From: Actinomycetota bacterium | GTDB taxonomy: Bacteria; Actinomycetota; Actinomycetes; S36-B12; CAIYMF01 | DNA: 64,000 nt | NCBI GenBank assembly: GCA_026393115.1 | Contig: JAPLAU010000033.1 | Span: 1 to 64,000 of the forward strand | Reading direction: 5' to 3' | In this document: positions 36,699-44,724 of the stretch, piece after piece | How the letters are laid out: the number at the start of each line of letters is the position of its first letter | How positions within the stretch are numbered: position 1 is the first letter of the stretch | Program-made: the position numbers and the translations under genes | Notes under the pieces: model-generated | Told to the model about the DNA's origin: nothing | Databases searched by the model: none | The model's input: only the letters and a program-made list of their open reading frames with translations

Positions 36699-37138
36699 CT
36701 ATTGAGGTGCGGTCTGGGCCGTGGAGTTCTCCTGACATCGAGGCCTGGTTGTCAGAGACGGTGATTCCGTTGCGACTGGCGACTACGGGAAAACAGGGTG
36801 CACTGGTTCAGTCGGTGTGGTTCGTGTACGACCAAGGGGGCCTGTGGTGTGCGACTCAGCGAGACTCAGTTCTGGCAAAGCGAATCCGCCGCGAGGCAAA
36901 GGTGGGTTGGGAAGTATCGCCCGACCAGCCGCCGTACCGGGGGGTGCGTGGAAGCGGTGTTGCAACCCTCGTTGACGACGCCGCCCAGGTCGGTTCGGTG
37001 TTGGATCGATTGGTCGAGCGCTATGGGCAGTCGGGCACGACATTGGCGCAGTGGTTGCTCAGCCGCATCGACAGCGAAGTCGTCCTGTCTATCTCTGAAT
37101 TGAGCGTGACGTCATGGGACTACACGCCGCGGATGTGA
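36695..37138 (+). CDS. FMN/F420-binding split-barrel protein (pyridoxamine oxidase-like)
   Basis: A 147-residue split beta-barrel protein of the PNPOx-like/flavin-reductase class. The core pattern IPLRLATTGKQGALVQSVWFVYDQGGLWCATQRDSVLAKRIRREAKVGWEV is the standard opening, with the cofactor-binding beta strands. In actinobacteria such proteins use FMN, F420 or heme. ATG 36695 is chosen; an earlier GTG in frame would add nine residues without family similarity. The physiological substrate is unknown. The GcvT-like gene follows after 63 bp. Confidence 0.72.
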   Translation: MTIEVRSGPWSSPDIEAWLSETVIPLRLATTGKQGALVQSVWFVYDQGGLWCATQRDSVLAKRIRREAKVGWEVSPDQPPYRGVRGSGVATLVDDAAQVGSVLDRLVERYGQSGTTLAQWLLSRIDSEVVLSISELSVTSWDYTPRM

Positions 37139-37201
37139 AAGTGCAAGGATGACCGCACCAGTCGGCCGATTGGGTGAGGTGCAACGAGAGAGTTGGACAG
37201 C

Positions 37202-38401
37202 GTGACCGAGACCGCGAAAAAGAGCCTCTTCTATGATTTCCTCGCCCGTTACGGGGGCACCGGCTTTGACTCGTATATGGCCGCGTCGGTTCAGGACGAG
37301 GATTACCTGAACTGGAATGGGCACACCCTGCCCTACGTTTTCGAGGACGCAGAGAAGGAATATCGAGCGGTTCGAGAAGGCTGTGCTCTCTTCGATGCCA
37401 CCCCTGCCAACAAGTACCGCATCACTGGTAATGATGCCGGCCCACTGCTCGACTACATGACGACGCGCTCGATGAGTCAGTTGGCGCCGATGCGTGCGAC
37501 GTATGGCCTGTGGTGCAACGCCGATGGCATGGTCAACGACGACTCGATGCTGTTCAAGCTTGCCGACGACGACTTCTTTCTGATGGCGGCCGAGGTAGAT
37601 CATCTCGACTACATCAGTGACCTTGCGTCACGGTTTGTCGACGCAGTCGTTGTCGACGAATCCGAACTCTGGGGTGGACTTGCCGTGCAGGGCGCTAAGT
37701 CGTGCGCGGTACTCAATGACTTCGGATTCACTGGAGTCGAACTACTTCGCCCCTACGACATCGCTTACTTCGAACTCAACGGCGAGCAAGTGGTGGTCGC
37801 GCGCGTGGGCTTCACAGGTGACCTCGGCTACGAGATCTGGTTTGCGCGATCGCTTGCTCCGGCGATCGAGGCGGCATTCCTGGCGGCAGAGCTCTCGCTC
37901 GGGCTGCAGATCTCGGGGTATGGCCTGACAACGATCCAGTTGTGTCGCATGGAGAGCGGCATGATCGTTCCCGGCTGGGACACTGCTCAGACATTTGAGG
38001 ACCCAGAGTTTGAGCGCAGTCCCCTTGAGCTGGGGCTTGCATGGAATCTTGACCTCGAACGTGAGGAAGACTTCGTCGGCAAGGAAGCACTTATCAAGGA
38101 GCGCGCTGAAGGTTCACGTTTCGTGATGAAGGGCTTCGAAGTCGATGCCGAGTGCGATCTGCTCGACGGGTCCGAGCTGTTTGCGACTATCGATGGAGCT
38201 GACGTGCAGGTGGGTACCCTTCCCTCGGTGTCGTGGTCGCACGACGCAGTCCGGTGGATTGGACTTTCGTCGTTGCAGACGCAACACGCGGCTGTGACCG
38301 AGGGATTCGTCGTCATTGATGACGAGCGCATCGTCTGCTCGATTGTGGACTTACCGTTTGTCAACATTGCTCGCCGACGACAGACTCCTGCGCCGCTCTA
38401 A
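37202..38401 (+). CDS. GcvT-like aminomethyltransferase / folate-dependent demethylase
   Basis: A 399-residue protein of the GcvT/DmdA family, which moves one-carbon units to tetrahydrofolate. Visible hallmarks are REGCALFDATPANKYRITGNDA near residue 63, GLWCNADGMVNDDSMLFKLADDDFFLM near 102, and the near-invariant GFTGDLGYEIW near 203. A C-terminal barrel domain follows after about 290. It is not the main GcvT: it diverges in length and lies outside the gcv cluster. Substrate candidates include methylated amines or sulfonium compounds. GTG 37202 is preferred, with GAGAG nine bases upstream; TTG 37193 is an alternative. Confidence 0.82.
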   Translation: MTETAKKSLFYDFLARYGGTGFDSYMAASVQDEDYLNWNGHTLPYVFEDAEKEYRAVREGCALFDATPANKYRITGNDAGPLLDYMTTRSMSQLAPMRATYGLWCNADGMVNDDSMLFKLADDDFFLMAAEVDHLDYISDLASRFVDAVVVDESELWGGLAVQGAKSCAVLNDFGFTGVELLRPYDIAYFELNGEQVVVARVGFTGDLGYEIWFARSLAPAIEAAFLAAELSLGLQISGYGLTTIQLCRMESGMIVPGWDTAQTFEDPEFERSPLELGLAWNLDLEREEDFVGKEALIKERAEGSRFVMKGFEVDAECDLLDGSELFATIDGADVQVGTLPSVSWSHDAVRWIGLSSLQTQHAAVTEGFVVIDDERIVCSIVDLPFVNIARRRQTPAPL

Positions 38402-38416
38402 CGTCTCGGTCGGGCA

Positions 38417-39019
38417 ATGCAGCTTTCCGATGTGGCGATTCCTAGCACTGTCGTGGCAGGCCGTTCTCTCGATGTCGTACGTCGCTTCGCATCACCCTCA
38501 TTGGTGAACCACAGTCAACGCTCGTATCTCTGGGCCGCGTCGTACGGAATCGCGAACGGTATCGGCTTCGATGCCGAACTGCTCTACGTCTCAGCGATGC
38601 TGCACGACATCGGACTCGCGGAGGCATTCGACAACCACTCACTTCCCTTCGAATACGCCGGTGGCAATGTGGCGTGGGTGTTCGGCGCCGGAGCGGGGTG
38701 GAGCGACGAGCGGTGCACGCGTGCATCGGAGGTGATCGTTCGACACATGTGGAAGTCGGTCGACCCCAAGGTCGACCCTGAAGGGTTCCTTCTCGAGATC
38801 GCAACCTCGCTCGACATCACAGGCAAGAACCCGCAGTGGTGGTCAGCGAATCTGCGCGCAGAAGTAGTTGAGTGCTATCCCCGGCTGGCGTTGCGCGACG
38901 AGTTCACCGCATGCTTTCGCGCCGAAGCTGCTCGGAAGCCGCAGAGTTCGGCGGCCGTGTCGCTCGAGGGTGGATTGGCACAGGACCTTGCCATGAATGT
39001 TCTCGAGGACAACAGGTAG
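38417..39019 (+). CDS. HD-domain hydrolase
   Basis: A 200-residue HD-domain protein. Metal ligands are visible as H in LVNHSQRSYLWA (near 35), the HD pair in AMLHDIGLAEAF (near 62), a histidine in NHSLPFEYAG (near 73) and HMW (near 114), with Asp in SLDITG near 134. The arrangement resembles cyanamide hydratase-type HD hydrolases. It starts 16 bp after the GcvT-like gene, so the two are probably cotranscribed and act on one substrate, which is unknown. Confidence 0.8.
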   Translation: MQLSDVAIPSTVVAGRSLDVVRRFASPSLVNHSQRSYLWAASYGIANGIGFDAELLYVSAMLHDIGLAEAFDNHSLPFEYAGGNVAWVFGAGAGWSDERCTRASEVIVRHMWKSVDPKVDPEGFLLEIATSLDITGKNPQWWSANLRAEVVECYPRLALRDEFTACFRAEAARKPQSSAAVSLEGGLAQDLAMNVLEDNR

Positions 39020-39059
39020 GGTCTCGGCGTTAGCTCAGTTGACCCACGAAGGAGTCGTT

Positions 39060-39365
39060 ATGCCGTCCGTGATCGAGTACACAATGATCGCCCTGCCCGG
39101 CAAGTACGAAGAACTCGTGGATGCCTACGTGACATTCGCCGATCAGTTTGGAGCGGTGAACCCCACCGAAGACCTCATCCTCATCACCGGTGATGTCGAG
39201 AGCGGCATCGTGCGCGGTATCGGAATCTTTGAGTCAGGCAGCGAGGCCCACCAGGTGTACGGCGCTGATCTGTTCATTGCCTTCCGTGAACATGCGTCAC
39301 ACCTCATCGCGGGCGAGCCGGCACGCACCGAGCGCGAGCTCATTCACGTGTTTGTGAAGGGCTGA
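39060..39365 (+). CDS. Small dimeric alpha/beta-barrel protein
   Basis: A 101-residue protein of ferredoxin-like dimeric barrel type, similar in build to antibiotic-biosynthesis monooxygenases (MPSVIEYTMIALPGKYEELVDAYVTF then a strand and FREHASHLIAGEPARTER). AAGGAG lies six bases before ATG 39060. No catalytic residues are obvious. It follows the HD gene by 40 bp and may be a binding or degradation accessory. Confidence 0.6.
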   Translation: MPSVIEYTMIALPGKYEELVDAYVTFADQFGAVNPTEDLILITGDVESGIVRGIGIFESGSEAHQVYGADLFIAFREHASHLIAGEPARTERELIHVFVKG

Positions 39366-39381
39366 ATCCTTTCAACTGGGT

Positions 39382-39387
39382 TACCGT
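39382..39387 (+). promoter_or_regulatory. -10 element (leaderless) of CDP-glycerol-transferase-like gene
   Basis: TACCGT is followed by exactly six bases and the GTG at 39394. Confidence 0.5.
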
Positions 39388-39393
39388 GAGGTC

Positions 39394-41877
39394 GTGTCAC
39401 AACCCGTCGTCTTCTTAGCGCAGTGGCTCTCGACATTTGAGATGCACGCGCCTGTATGGCGTGAGTTGCGTCGGCGAGGCGTTCGGCTTGAAATCGTCGT
39501 CACACCAGAGCGTGTGTTCGAGGATCGACGTCCCCTAGTCGGTGGCGAATACGACCACGCGTCAGCGAGAGTTCTGTGGGCGAAACTGTCTGACGAAGGC
39601 TTCGCACCGCTGCCACTGCTGCCGCCCGAGGCGGAGGCTGCACGCTTGCGGGCACTCGACGCAGCCTTAGTGCTTCTGCCTTCGCCCTACGACGCGCTTC
39701 GACATGCCGACCTTGCGCCCGATCGGCTCGGCATCCCGGTTCACTTCCTCAACTACGGCTTTCGCATCGAGAGCCCCGACCAAGCAACGGACAATCCGTT
39801 CTTCGATCATTGTGCAGCGATGTACATGGAGAACGAGATCGAGCGCGATTTGTTCGTCGCGGCTGGCCTCAATCCTGAGCGCCTGGTTGTCACGGGCCAT
39901 CCCGTGCTCGACGTGTGGGACCAGCCGCATGAGTTGGCGCCGCGACCGCTCGTGCTGTGGTGCCCCTGGTGGGGGAGTGAGTGGGAGGACGGCTCGGCTG
40001 GGTATTCCACGTTCTTCATCGGGCGTGAGGCGATGCTGGCCGAGATCCGGCGACGTCCGCACATCGACTTCGTGTTGCGACCCCACCCGCTGCTCTGGAT
40101 GCAACTACTGCGCGAAGAACGTTGGAGCGTCGATGATGAGCGCGAATTCCGACGCATGGTCGAGGCGATGCCCAACCTGACGATCGCAGAACCTGACTCA
40201 ACCGACCACATCGCTCAATTCGGTTCGGCGTGGGCGATGGTGACCGATGGCGTTTCCTTCTTGGCCGAATTCTCCTACACCGGTAAGCCCTTGCTGCTAA
40301 CCGAACTTCCGGGCAATCCGGGCTGGAATGCGGCGGGACAAGGTATTCGCGATCTTGTCGACGTTTCGGAGGTGATGACCGGACTGCCGGTATTCCTCGA
40401 CCGTGTCGAACACGGCGTTGACCCCGTCGAGGTTCGGGCGAAGCAGGAGGCGGTGCGTGCCCTGTTCTTTCGGCCGACGGGTGGCGCGGCGGCTGCGGTA
40501 GCTGACCAGTTGGTGAAGGCGCGCGATGAGGAACTGCGAATGCGTGCCGAAGTGGCCACGGCGCAGCGAATCACCCCGCCGGATCGGTTGCCTGAAGCAG
40601 TGTTCGAGGCCGTCAAACGTCTGAACGCAAGTGATTCGACCTCGTCCATGCGCGAGTACCAGCGACAACTTCTTCAGACAGGTGCCCTCGACTGGTTGGT
40701 AACTCGGCGTCGAGCGGTGACGGTACCTCTGTCGGCGACTGTTGCGGGCGACGCGCTGATTGCGACGTATGACAGCGATGTGCCACACCTGCTCACCGGT
40801 CAGGTGAGTACTGGGTGGGCAATCGATCGGGCAGTCATTGGCGATGTGGTCTATTGGGCAAGCGGTGAGCATGCGGGAGCGCGCGCGGGGGAACTACGCG
40901 ATGCGGTTGGTGCGGGACTTGCTCACCGGCTGGCGACCATCGGCAGTCCCCGTGCCGACGGACCTCGCAGTGTGCGACTTGGAACGACCAGCGTGTGGAA
41001 CGATCTGTGGAACCAACTACCCGCGGTGGTGAACGCGGAACGCGTGTTGAGCGATCTCGTCGGCACGGGTGAGGTGTCAGTTGGGCTGCATCCCGCAGGG
41101 CGCGCGCAGTTCGATTCGCTGGGACACCTCGATCAACTCCTACCACTGCTCGCTCCCGTTGCCTCAGCTGTGTTGCGACCGGTAGCACCGGTAGGAACAG
41201 TCCCCGTCGGAAGTGTGTGCCTTAGTACTGAGGCGCGACAGCGGGTGAGGAACTCGCTGGCAGCAGAGCCGGTGCCGCCTGCGAGTGGGCCACGGCTGTG
41301 GCTCGGAGTGTCAGGTCACGATGCGCCCGTCAACAGTGTCGACATGCTTGCCAGGCTGGCCGCTTCATGGCACACAGCGACGGGTGGCGACGTGGTGATC
41401 GACGCATTCACTCCTGATGAGGGTGAACGAGCGCAATGGTGGCGAGCGGCCGAAATAGAGTCGGCCGACGCTTTCCGAGCTGACGTCGCGCGAGCCATTC
41501 ACGTAACTATGAGTGCGGTTCCACTACACACTACGTCCGGGCTGTCGTTGCGGTCGGCTCTTGCGTGGGCGGGCACCGCCGACTACTACGTGTGCACTCC
41601 GGGCGCGATGGTGCAGAAAGTGTCCTGGTTGTGGGATGTGCCTGGCTCGATGGTGATCGGACCGCGTCAGCATCGTGAGGCGATCGCGGCGTGGTTCGCC
41701 ACTCAAGTCGAAGGTGGAATCGCTGCAGTTCCGATTCCGGTTGAGGTGGTGAGCGACGGCAACCCCGCACTGGCCAACGACTCCGAGCCTTACTCCGTCA
41801 CCGATATGCCATGGCTCGTGCGAGCGATCATTGACCGCGCTGAAACGAGTGTGAATAGGTCGCGGCACCGACAGTGA
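39394..41877 (+). CDS. CDP-glycerol glycerophosphotransferase-like GT-B protein with long unassigned C-terminus
   Basis: An 827-residue protein. The first 390 residues have a GT-B fold like teichoic-acid enzymes TagB/TagF: VVFLAQWLSTFEMHAPVWREL at the start, VVTGHPVLDVW near 167, VLRPHPLLWMQLL near 228, and the active-site pattern HIAQFGSAWAMVTDGVSFLAEFSYTGKPLLL near 272-302. The remaining 430 residues match nothing I recognise, though TTGLSLRSALAWAGTADYYVCTPGAMVQKVSWLW near 710 looks like a second GT-B C-lobe. It may build a wall polymer or glycan side chain. No membrane helix is seen. The 3' end overlaps the convergent gene by 50 bp. Confidence 0.72.
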   Translation: MSQPVVFLAQWLSTFEMHAPVWRELRRRGVRLEIVVTPERVFEDRRPLVGGEYDHASARVLWAKLSDEGFAPLPLLPPEAEAARLRALDAALVLLPSPYDALRHADLAPDRLGIPVHFLNYGFRIESPDQATDNPFFDHCAAMYMENEIERDLFVAAGLNPERLVVTGHPVLDVWDQPHELAPRPLVLWCPWWGSEWEDGSAGYSTFFIGREAMLAEIRRRPHIDFVLRPHPLLWMQLLREERWSVDDEREFRRMVEAMPNLTIAEPDSTDHIAQFGSAWAMVTDGVSFLAEFSYTGKPLLLTELPGNPGWNAAGQGIRDLVDVSEVMTGLPVFLDRVEHGVDPVEVRAKQEAVRALFFRPTGGAAAAVADQLVKARDEELRMRAEVATAQRITPPDRLPEAVFEAVKRLNASDSTSSMREYQRQLLQTGALDWLVTRRRAVTVPLSATVAGDALIATYDSDVPHLLTGQVSTGWAIDRAVIGDVVYWASGEHAGARAGELRDAVGAGLAHRLATIGSPRADGPRSVRLGTTSVWNDLWNQLPAVVNAERVLSDLVGTGEVSVGLHPAGRAQFDSLGHLDQLLPLLAPVASAVLRPVAPVGTVPVGSVCLSTEARQRVRNSLAAEPVPPASGPRLWLGVSGHDAPVNSVDMLARLAASWHTATGGDVVIDAFTPDEGERAQWWRAAEIESADAFRADVARAIHVTMSAVPLHTTSGLSLRSALAWAGTADYYVCTPGAMVQKVSWLWDVPGSMVIGPRQHREAIAAWFATQVEGGIAAVPIPVEVVSDGNPALANDSEPYSVTDMPWLVRAIIDRAETSVNRSRHRQ

Positions 41878-42142
41878 TCGAGTAGTCCTCGTAGAACTCG
41901 TCGGCTCCGAGTCGTTGTGCTGCGCGATGCTCAGGATGTTCGCGCCAAGCCTTCTGGGTGTGTTCGTCGCCGAACGTCACGATGGTCACTCGCTCGCCGT
42001 CGGCGGCGATGAAAGTCTTGGCATCGACGAAGCCCGGCATCGTGCGTACCAGGTCATTCATGCGCTCAGATACCTCGCGGTAGGCCGGGAGTTCCTCGCT
42101 TCTTAAGCGAGAGCGAAACACCGTGATTACTTCGTTCGTCAT
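41828..42142 (-). CDS. Antibiotic biosynthesis monooxygenase-like protein
   Basis: A 104-residue ABM-family protein with the dimeric ferredoxin-like fold (EVITVFRSRLRSEELPAYREVSERMNDLVRTMPGFV, then TIVTFGDEHTQKAWREHPEHRAAQRLG). Family members oxidise aromatic compounds without cofactors or bind heme; the function here is unknown. ATG 42142 is chosen, since the frame extends 20 codons upstream with no family similarity. Its 3' end overlaps the GT-B gene tail by 50 bp on the opposite strand. Confidence 0.75.
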   Translation of the reverse strand: MTNEVITVFRSRLRSEELPAYREVSERMNDLVRTMPGFVDAKTFIAADGERVTIVTFGDEHTQKAWREHPEHRAAQRLGADEFYEDYSITVGAATYSHSFQRGQ

Positions 42143-42190
42143 GCGCAGATCATGCCATTTCGCAGTGCCGTACGACTCTCCGGCGTGACT

Positions 42191-42229
42191 AACGGGCATC
42201 ATCCGAACGGATGAGGCCGAATGGCCGTT
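42191..42229 (+). promoter_or_regulatory. Compact hairpin structure upstream of the pilin gene
   Basis: AACGGGCAT (42191-42199) pairs with ATGGCCGTT (42221-42229) with one mismatch and encloses CATCC-GAAC-GGATG (42200-42213). GGCC-GAAT-GGCC overlaps it as an alternative. It lies 99 bases before the pilin ATG. It could be a 5' leader structure; it does not match the c-di-GMP (GEMM) consensus. Confidence 0.35.
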
Positions 42230-42327
42230 CAGCCATACCTCAAGGTCCTGCGCTTAAGCCACCTCCGATTACACCGATGAATCGAGGGAACGGCTGGACA
42301 GCCGGCCACGACATCAAGGGGAGCAAC

Positions 42328-42756
42328 ATGAACGCACGACTTCAGGCACGACGCAACGGTGAAGAGGGCTTCACGCTCATCGAGCTTCTCGTTGTCATGG
42401 TCATTATTGGCATCTTGGCGGCTATCGCAATCCCGACGTTCCTCAACCAGCGACAGAACGGCTACCGTGCCGCTCTTAAGTCTGACCTCAAGAACGCGGC
42501 GACCGGCGTCGAGTCCGCCGCCGTTGACACCGCAGGAAACTACTCCAGCATCACCGGACTCACTGCTGCAGCAGTCCTCCCGGCAACGCTGGGAGTGAAC
42601 CTCACCACGGGCGTCACACTCAAGGACAATGCAGTGTCGTCGACCGATTACTGCTTGCAGGCCACGCACGCGAACCTTCCCGCAACCGAAATCTGGTACT
42701 TCTCGAAGAGCGGTGGCGGAAACCCCACCTCCACGAAGCCAGCTGGCTGCGCCTGA
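42328..42756 (+). CDS. Type IV pilin-like prepilin
   Basis: A 142-residue class III signal prepilin. A short basic leader (NARLQARRNGEEG) ends at G14, with F15 as the methylated first mature residue and E19 as the key Glu5: GFTLIELLVVMVIIGILAAIAIPTFLNQR. The mature C-terminal part has two cysteines for the D-region loop (DYCLQATH, PAGCA). AAGGGGAG precedes the ATG. No pilus assembly, ATPase or prepilin peptidase gene is nearby, so it is an orphan pilin whose machinery lies elsewhere. It could serve adhesion or DNA uptake. Confidence 0.9.
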   Translation: MNARLQARRNGEEGFTLIELLVVMVIIGILAAIAIPTFLNQRQNGYRAALKSDLKNAATGVESAAVDTAGNYSSITGLTAAAVLPATLGVNLTTGVTLKDNAVSSTDYCLQATHANLPATEIWYFSKSGGGNPTSTKPAGCA

Positions 42757-42768
42757 TCTAGACGCACA

Positions 42769-42809
42769 AGCAGTGAGCCCTCCGCCGAGAAAGCGGGGGG
42801 CTTGCTGCT
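42769..42809. terminator. Bidirectional hairpin terminator between pilin and lipoprotein genes
   Basis: AGCAG, TG, AGCCCTCCGC pair with GCGGGGGGCT, TG, CTGCT around a 7-base loop, a stem of 15 pairs with one 2x2 internal loop and one G-U pair. It sits 13 bp after the pilin stop and 10 bp after the convergent lipoprotein stop. Confidence 0.75.
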
Positions 42810-42819
42810 GTGTGGTGTG

Positions 42820-43182
42820 TTAGTCGTTGCGACAGAAGTCGAGGATGCCGGCGGGTAGGCCGGCGCTGGCATTACCGCACACAGCATTGGCTGTTTGAGC
42901 ACTCCAACTGCCATTCTTTAATTGCAAGAAGAAGACGGTGGGGCCCGGGTTGACCGCGGCCGCTGCCCAGGTGATGCTCGCTTCATCAGCGCACTTGTAC
43001 TTGACCATCGTTGATCCGGCCGGCAGTGCCTTCAGAATGGACTCGGTGCTGCAGTCGGCGGGAGCGGCAGTGGGCGAAGCGCTCGTTGACGAGGCTGTCT
43101 TTGCGTTGGAACCGCAGGCGCTCAGCGCCACAGTCAAGGCGGCCACGATGCCTAAGGCGATCTTCTGGTTAGTCTTCCGCAC
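42820..43182 (-). CDS. Small lipoprotein
   Basis: A 120-residue lipoprotein. The signal peptide (KTNQKIALGIVAALTVALSAC) ends in lipobox LSAC with Cys23 as lipidation site. A Ser/Ala/Thr linker leads to a 75-residue domain with four cysteines (ADCSTES, KYKCADE, NAVCGNA, LDFCRND), probably two disulfides. GTG start with GAGGAGG upstream. No named family is recognised; it likely sits on the outer face of the membrane. Confidence 0.72.
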   Translation of the reverse strand: MRKTNQKIALGIVAALTVALSACGSNAKTASSTSASPTAAPADCSTESILKALPAGSTMVKYKCADEASITWAAAAVNPGPTVFFLQLKNGSWSAQTANAVCGNASAGLPAGILDFCRND

Positions 43183-43279
43183 CGAAACCTCCTCAAGGGC
43201 TCATGGTCAGACTCGCACGTGCCCATCGAATCAGCACGCAAGCGCGGCGGTCACGTACCCCTTGGATTCGGCGCGCGGA

Positions 43280-43924
43280 TCACGCCAGCGAGTAACTTGC
43301 CTCCACGATGGCCCGCACGGTAACGAATTCGGTGTCGAGATTCACGTTGACCTTGCCACGGGCGGAGCCTCCGGTATCGAAAGCCACCGAAAGCATTCCC
43401 TCAGTGCGCGGCATGCCGCCACCGACGCTGAGTAAACCGGGGTCGGCCAGACTGACGAGGTCACCTACCGATGCCTTCAGCGCGTCAGCGAAATCATCGG
43501 CCGCGCGTCGGGCATCGGCGACTGCTTCCTTGCGCACGCGGCGGTAAGCCGGGTTGGTGTCTTCTAGGCACCACGTCACTCCGCCAAGTTCAGCGCCGGC
43601 CTCCACCAACGCTGCGGCGATATCCCCAGCCGACTGCGCGTCGACCTCGCACGTTCCGCCAATGCGGGCTTCCCAGCCCACCAGCACGTGGGTGTGCTTC
43701 TCCTCATTCCACTCGCGGACTTCGTGAACCGAAACGCGCGAGAGACGCAGCGATCGAACACCGGTGGCATCGGCAACGGCCGCCCGCATGGCCGCAGCGG
43801 TCGAGTCGGCAGCATTCTGAGCGGCTGGCGCGATCTCGTCGCGGGCAACCGCGGAGCAGCTGAGGTTGGCGTAGTCGGGTTCCACTTCTTCGGTGGCTTC
43901 GCCCCGCACGTTAAGAATCGTCAT
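43280..43924 (-). CDS. SIMPL (DUF541) domain protein
   Basis: A 214-residue SIMPL/DUF541 protein: ILNVRGEATEEVEPDYANLSCSAVA at the start, the LVGWEARIGGTCEVDAQSAGDIAAALVEAGAELGGVTW block and AVADARRAADDFADAL near 135. The family includes periplasmic stress and signalling-associated proteins, but this copy has no signal peptide and is probably cytoplasmic. TAACCT lies exactly six bases before the ATG, indicating leaderless transcription. Confidence 0.85.
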   Translation of the reverse strand: MTILNVRGEATEEVEPDYANLSCSAVARDEIAPAAQNAADSTAAAMRAAVADATGVRSLRLSRVSVHEVREWNEEKHTHVLVGWEARIGGTCEVDAQSAGDIAAALVEAGAELGGVTWCLEDTNPAYRRVRKEAVADARRAADDFADALKASVGDLVSLADPGLLSVGGGMPRTEGMLSVAFDTGGSARGKVNVNLDTEFVTVRAIVEASYSLA

Positions 43925-43930
43925 GGACGA

Positions 43931-43936
43931 AGGTTA
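43931..43936 (-). promoter_or_regulatory. -10 element (leaderless) of SIMPL gene
   Basis: On the minus strand TAACCT is followed by six bases and the ATG at 43924. Confidence 0.5.
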
Positions 43937-43991
43937 CGCGTCTCCTCCCAGGAAATGTTTGTTGAGCGGGAATGGAATTGTGCGTGTGGTG

Positions 43992-44003
43992 ATTACATGT
44001 AAT
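43992..44003. promoter_or_regulatory. Perfect 12-bp palindrome (operator candidate)
   Basis: ATTACATGTAAT is a perfect palindrome 22 bases before the start codon of the next gene, followed by the AT-rich TGTTGTAATTATT. In a GC-rich genome this is a clear operator or promoter candidate. Confidence 0.5.
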
Positions 44004-44025
44004 GTTGTAATTATTAGGAGGAAAC

Positions 44026-44613
44026 ATGAAACCCGATGAAAAAGACAACGCCCGGGGACGTGGCCCGCGCCGCGGGCCTGATGACCGGCACCGACAAAGT
44101 GACCCGCCGCCGGCGGCACCGACCGAGGTAGAAGGCTGGCTAGCGGGACGGCTTCCGGCGCAGTGGTTTACTGCTGCGGCCGACGTCGTCATCGACCGAG
44201 ACGAAATCACCGTGATCGGCCGACTCTCCCTTGATGACATCCCCGCCGGGGTCGATAGTGCGGCCGCCGAAGCGGGGCGTATTAAGCGGTTCCGTGAGGA
44301 GACTCGCGACGCTCGCATCGCAATCGCTCAGGAAGCCGAGGCACGGTACGGCCGTTCGATCGCCTGGGGTGCGGCGGCGGGGGAGAGTCAACAACTCTTC
44401 GCCAACCTCGCGGTTCCAGCGATGACACGACTGCGGCAACCCGAACGACTCGTGCTCGACACCTTGGTCGATGCTGGGGTGGCGCGTTCGCGTGCTGAGG
44501 CCCTTGCGTGGTGTGTTCGACTCGTCGGACGTCACGAGGAAGAGTGGATTACGGCCCTTCGCACCGCGCTCAATTCGGTCGAGCAAGTGCGCTCGTCCGG
44601 ACCGCTGAGTTAG
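44026..44613 (+). CDS. Conserved actinobacterial protein of unknown function
   Basis: A 195-residue protein. The first 33 residues are polar and Arg/Pro/Asp-rich. The rest is helical and contains WFTAAADVVIDRDEITVIGRL, RIKRFREETRDARIAIAQEAEARYGRSIAWG and, near the end, DTLVDAGVARSRAEALAWCVRLVGRHEEEWITALRTAL. This looks like a family conserved in actinobacteria, but I cannot name a function. AGGAGG lies four bases before the ATG, a much stronger site than most genes here, and the promoter region carries a perfect palindrome, so it may be highly expressed and regulated. Confidence 0.72.
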   Translation: MKPDEKDNARGRGPRRGPDDRHRQSDPPPAAPTEVEGWLAGRLPAQWFTAAADVVIDRDEITVIGRLSLDDIPAGVDSAAAEAGRIKRFREETRDARIAIAQEAEARYGRSIAWGAAAGESQQLFANLAVPAMTRLRQPERLVLDTLVDAGVARSRAEALAWCVRLVGRHEEEWITALRTALNSVEQVRSSGPLS

Positions 44614-44627
44614 GTCTGGCTCACCCC

Positions 44628-44650
44628 TCTCCCCGGTACGTTGGGGGAGA
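44628..44650. terminator. Hairpin after the conserved actinobacterial gene
   Basis: TCTCCCC pairs with GGGGAGA around a 9-base loop, followed by AAAAA. A second C-run/G-run hairpin lies around 44678-44699. It is a plausible but T-poor terminator for the upstream gene. Confidence 0.4.
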
Positions 44651-44724
44651 AAAACTGCGTCTATGCGTGCTTAATGTCCCCCCATGCGAAAAGGGGGAGG
44701 GGTGGGTTCTGGCAGGATGCGACG

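Noticed and set aside
42143-42327. c-di-GMP (GEMM) riboswitch before the pilin
   Set aside because: The hairpins are present, but the conserved GEMM core and tetraloop receptor pattern are not.
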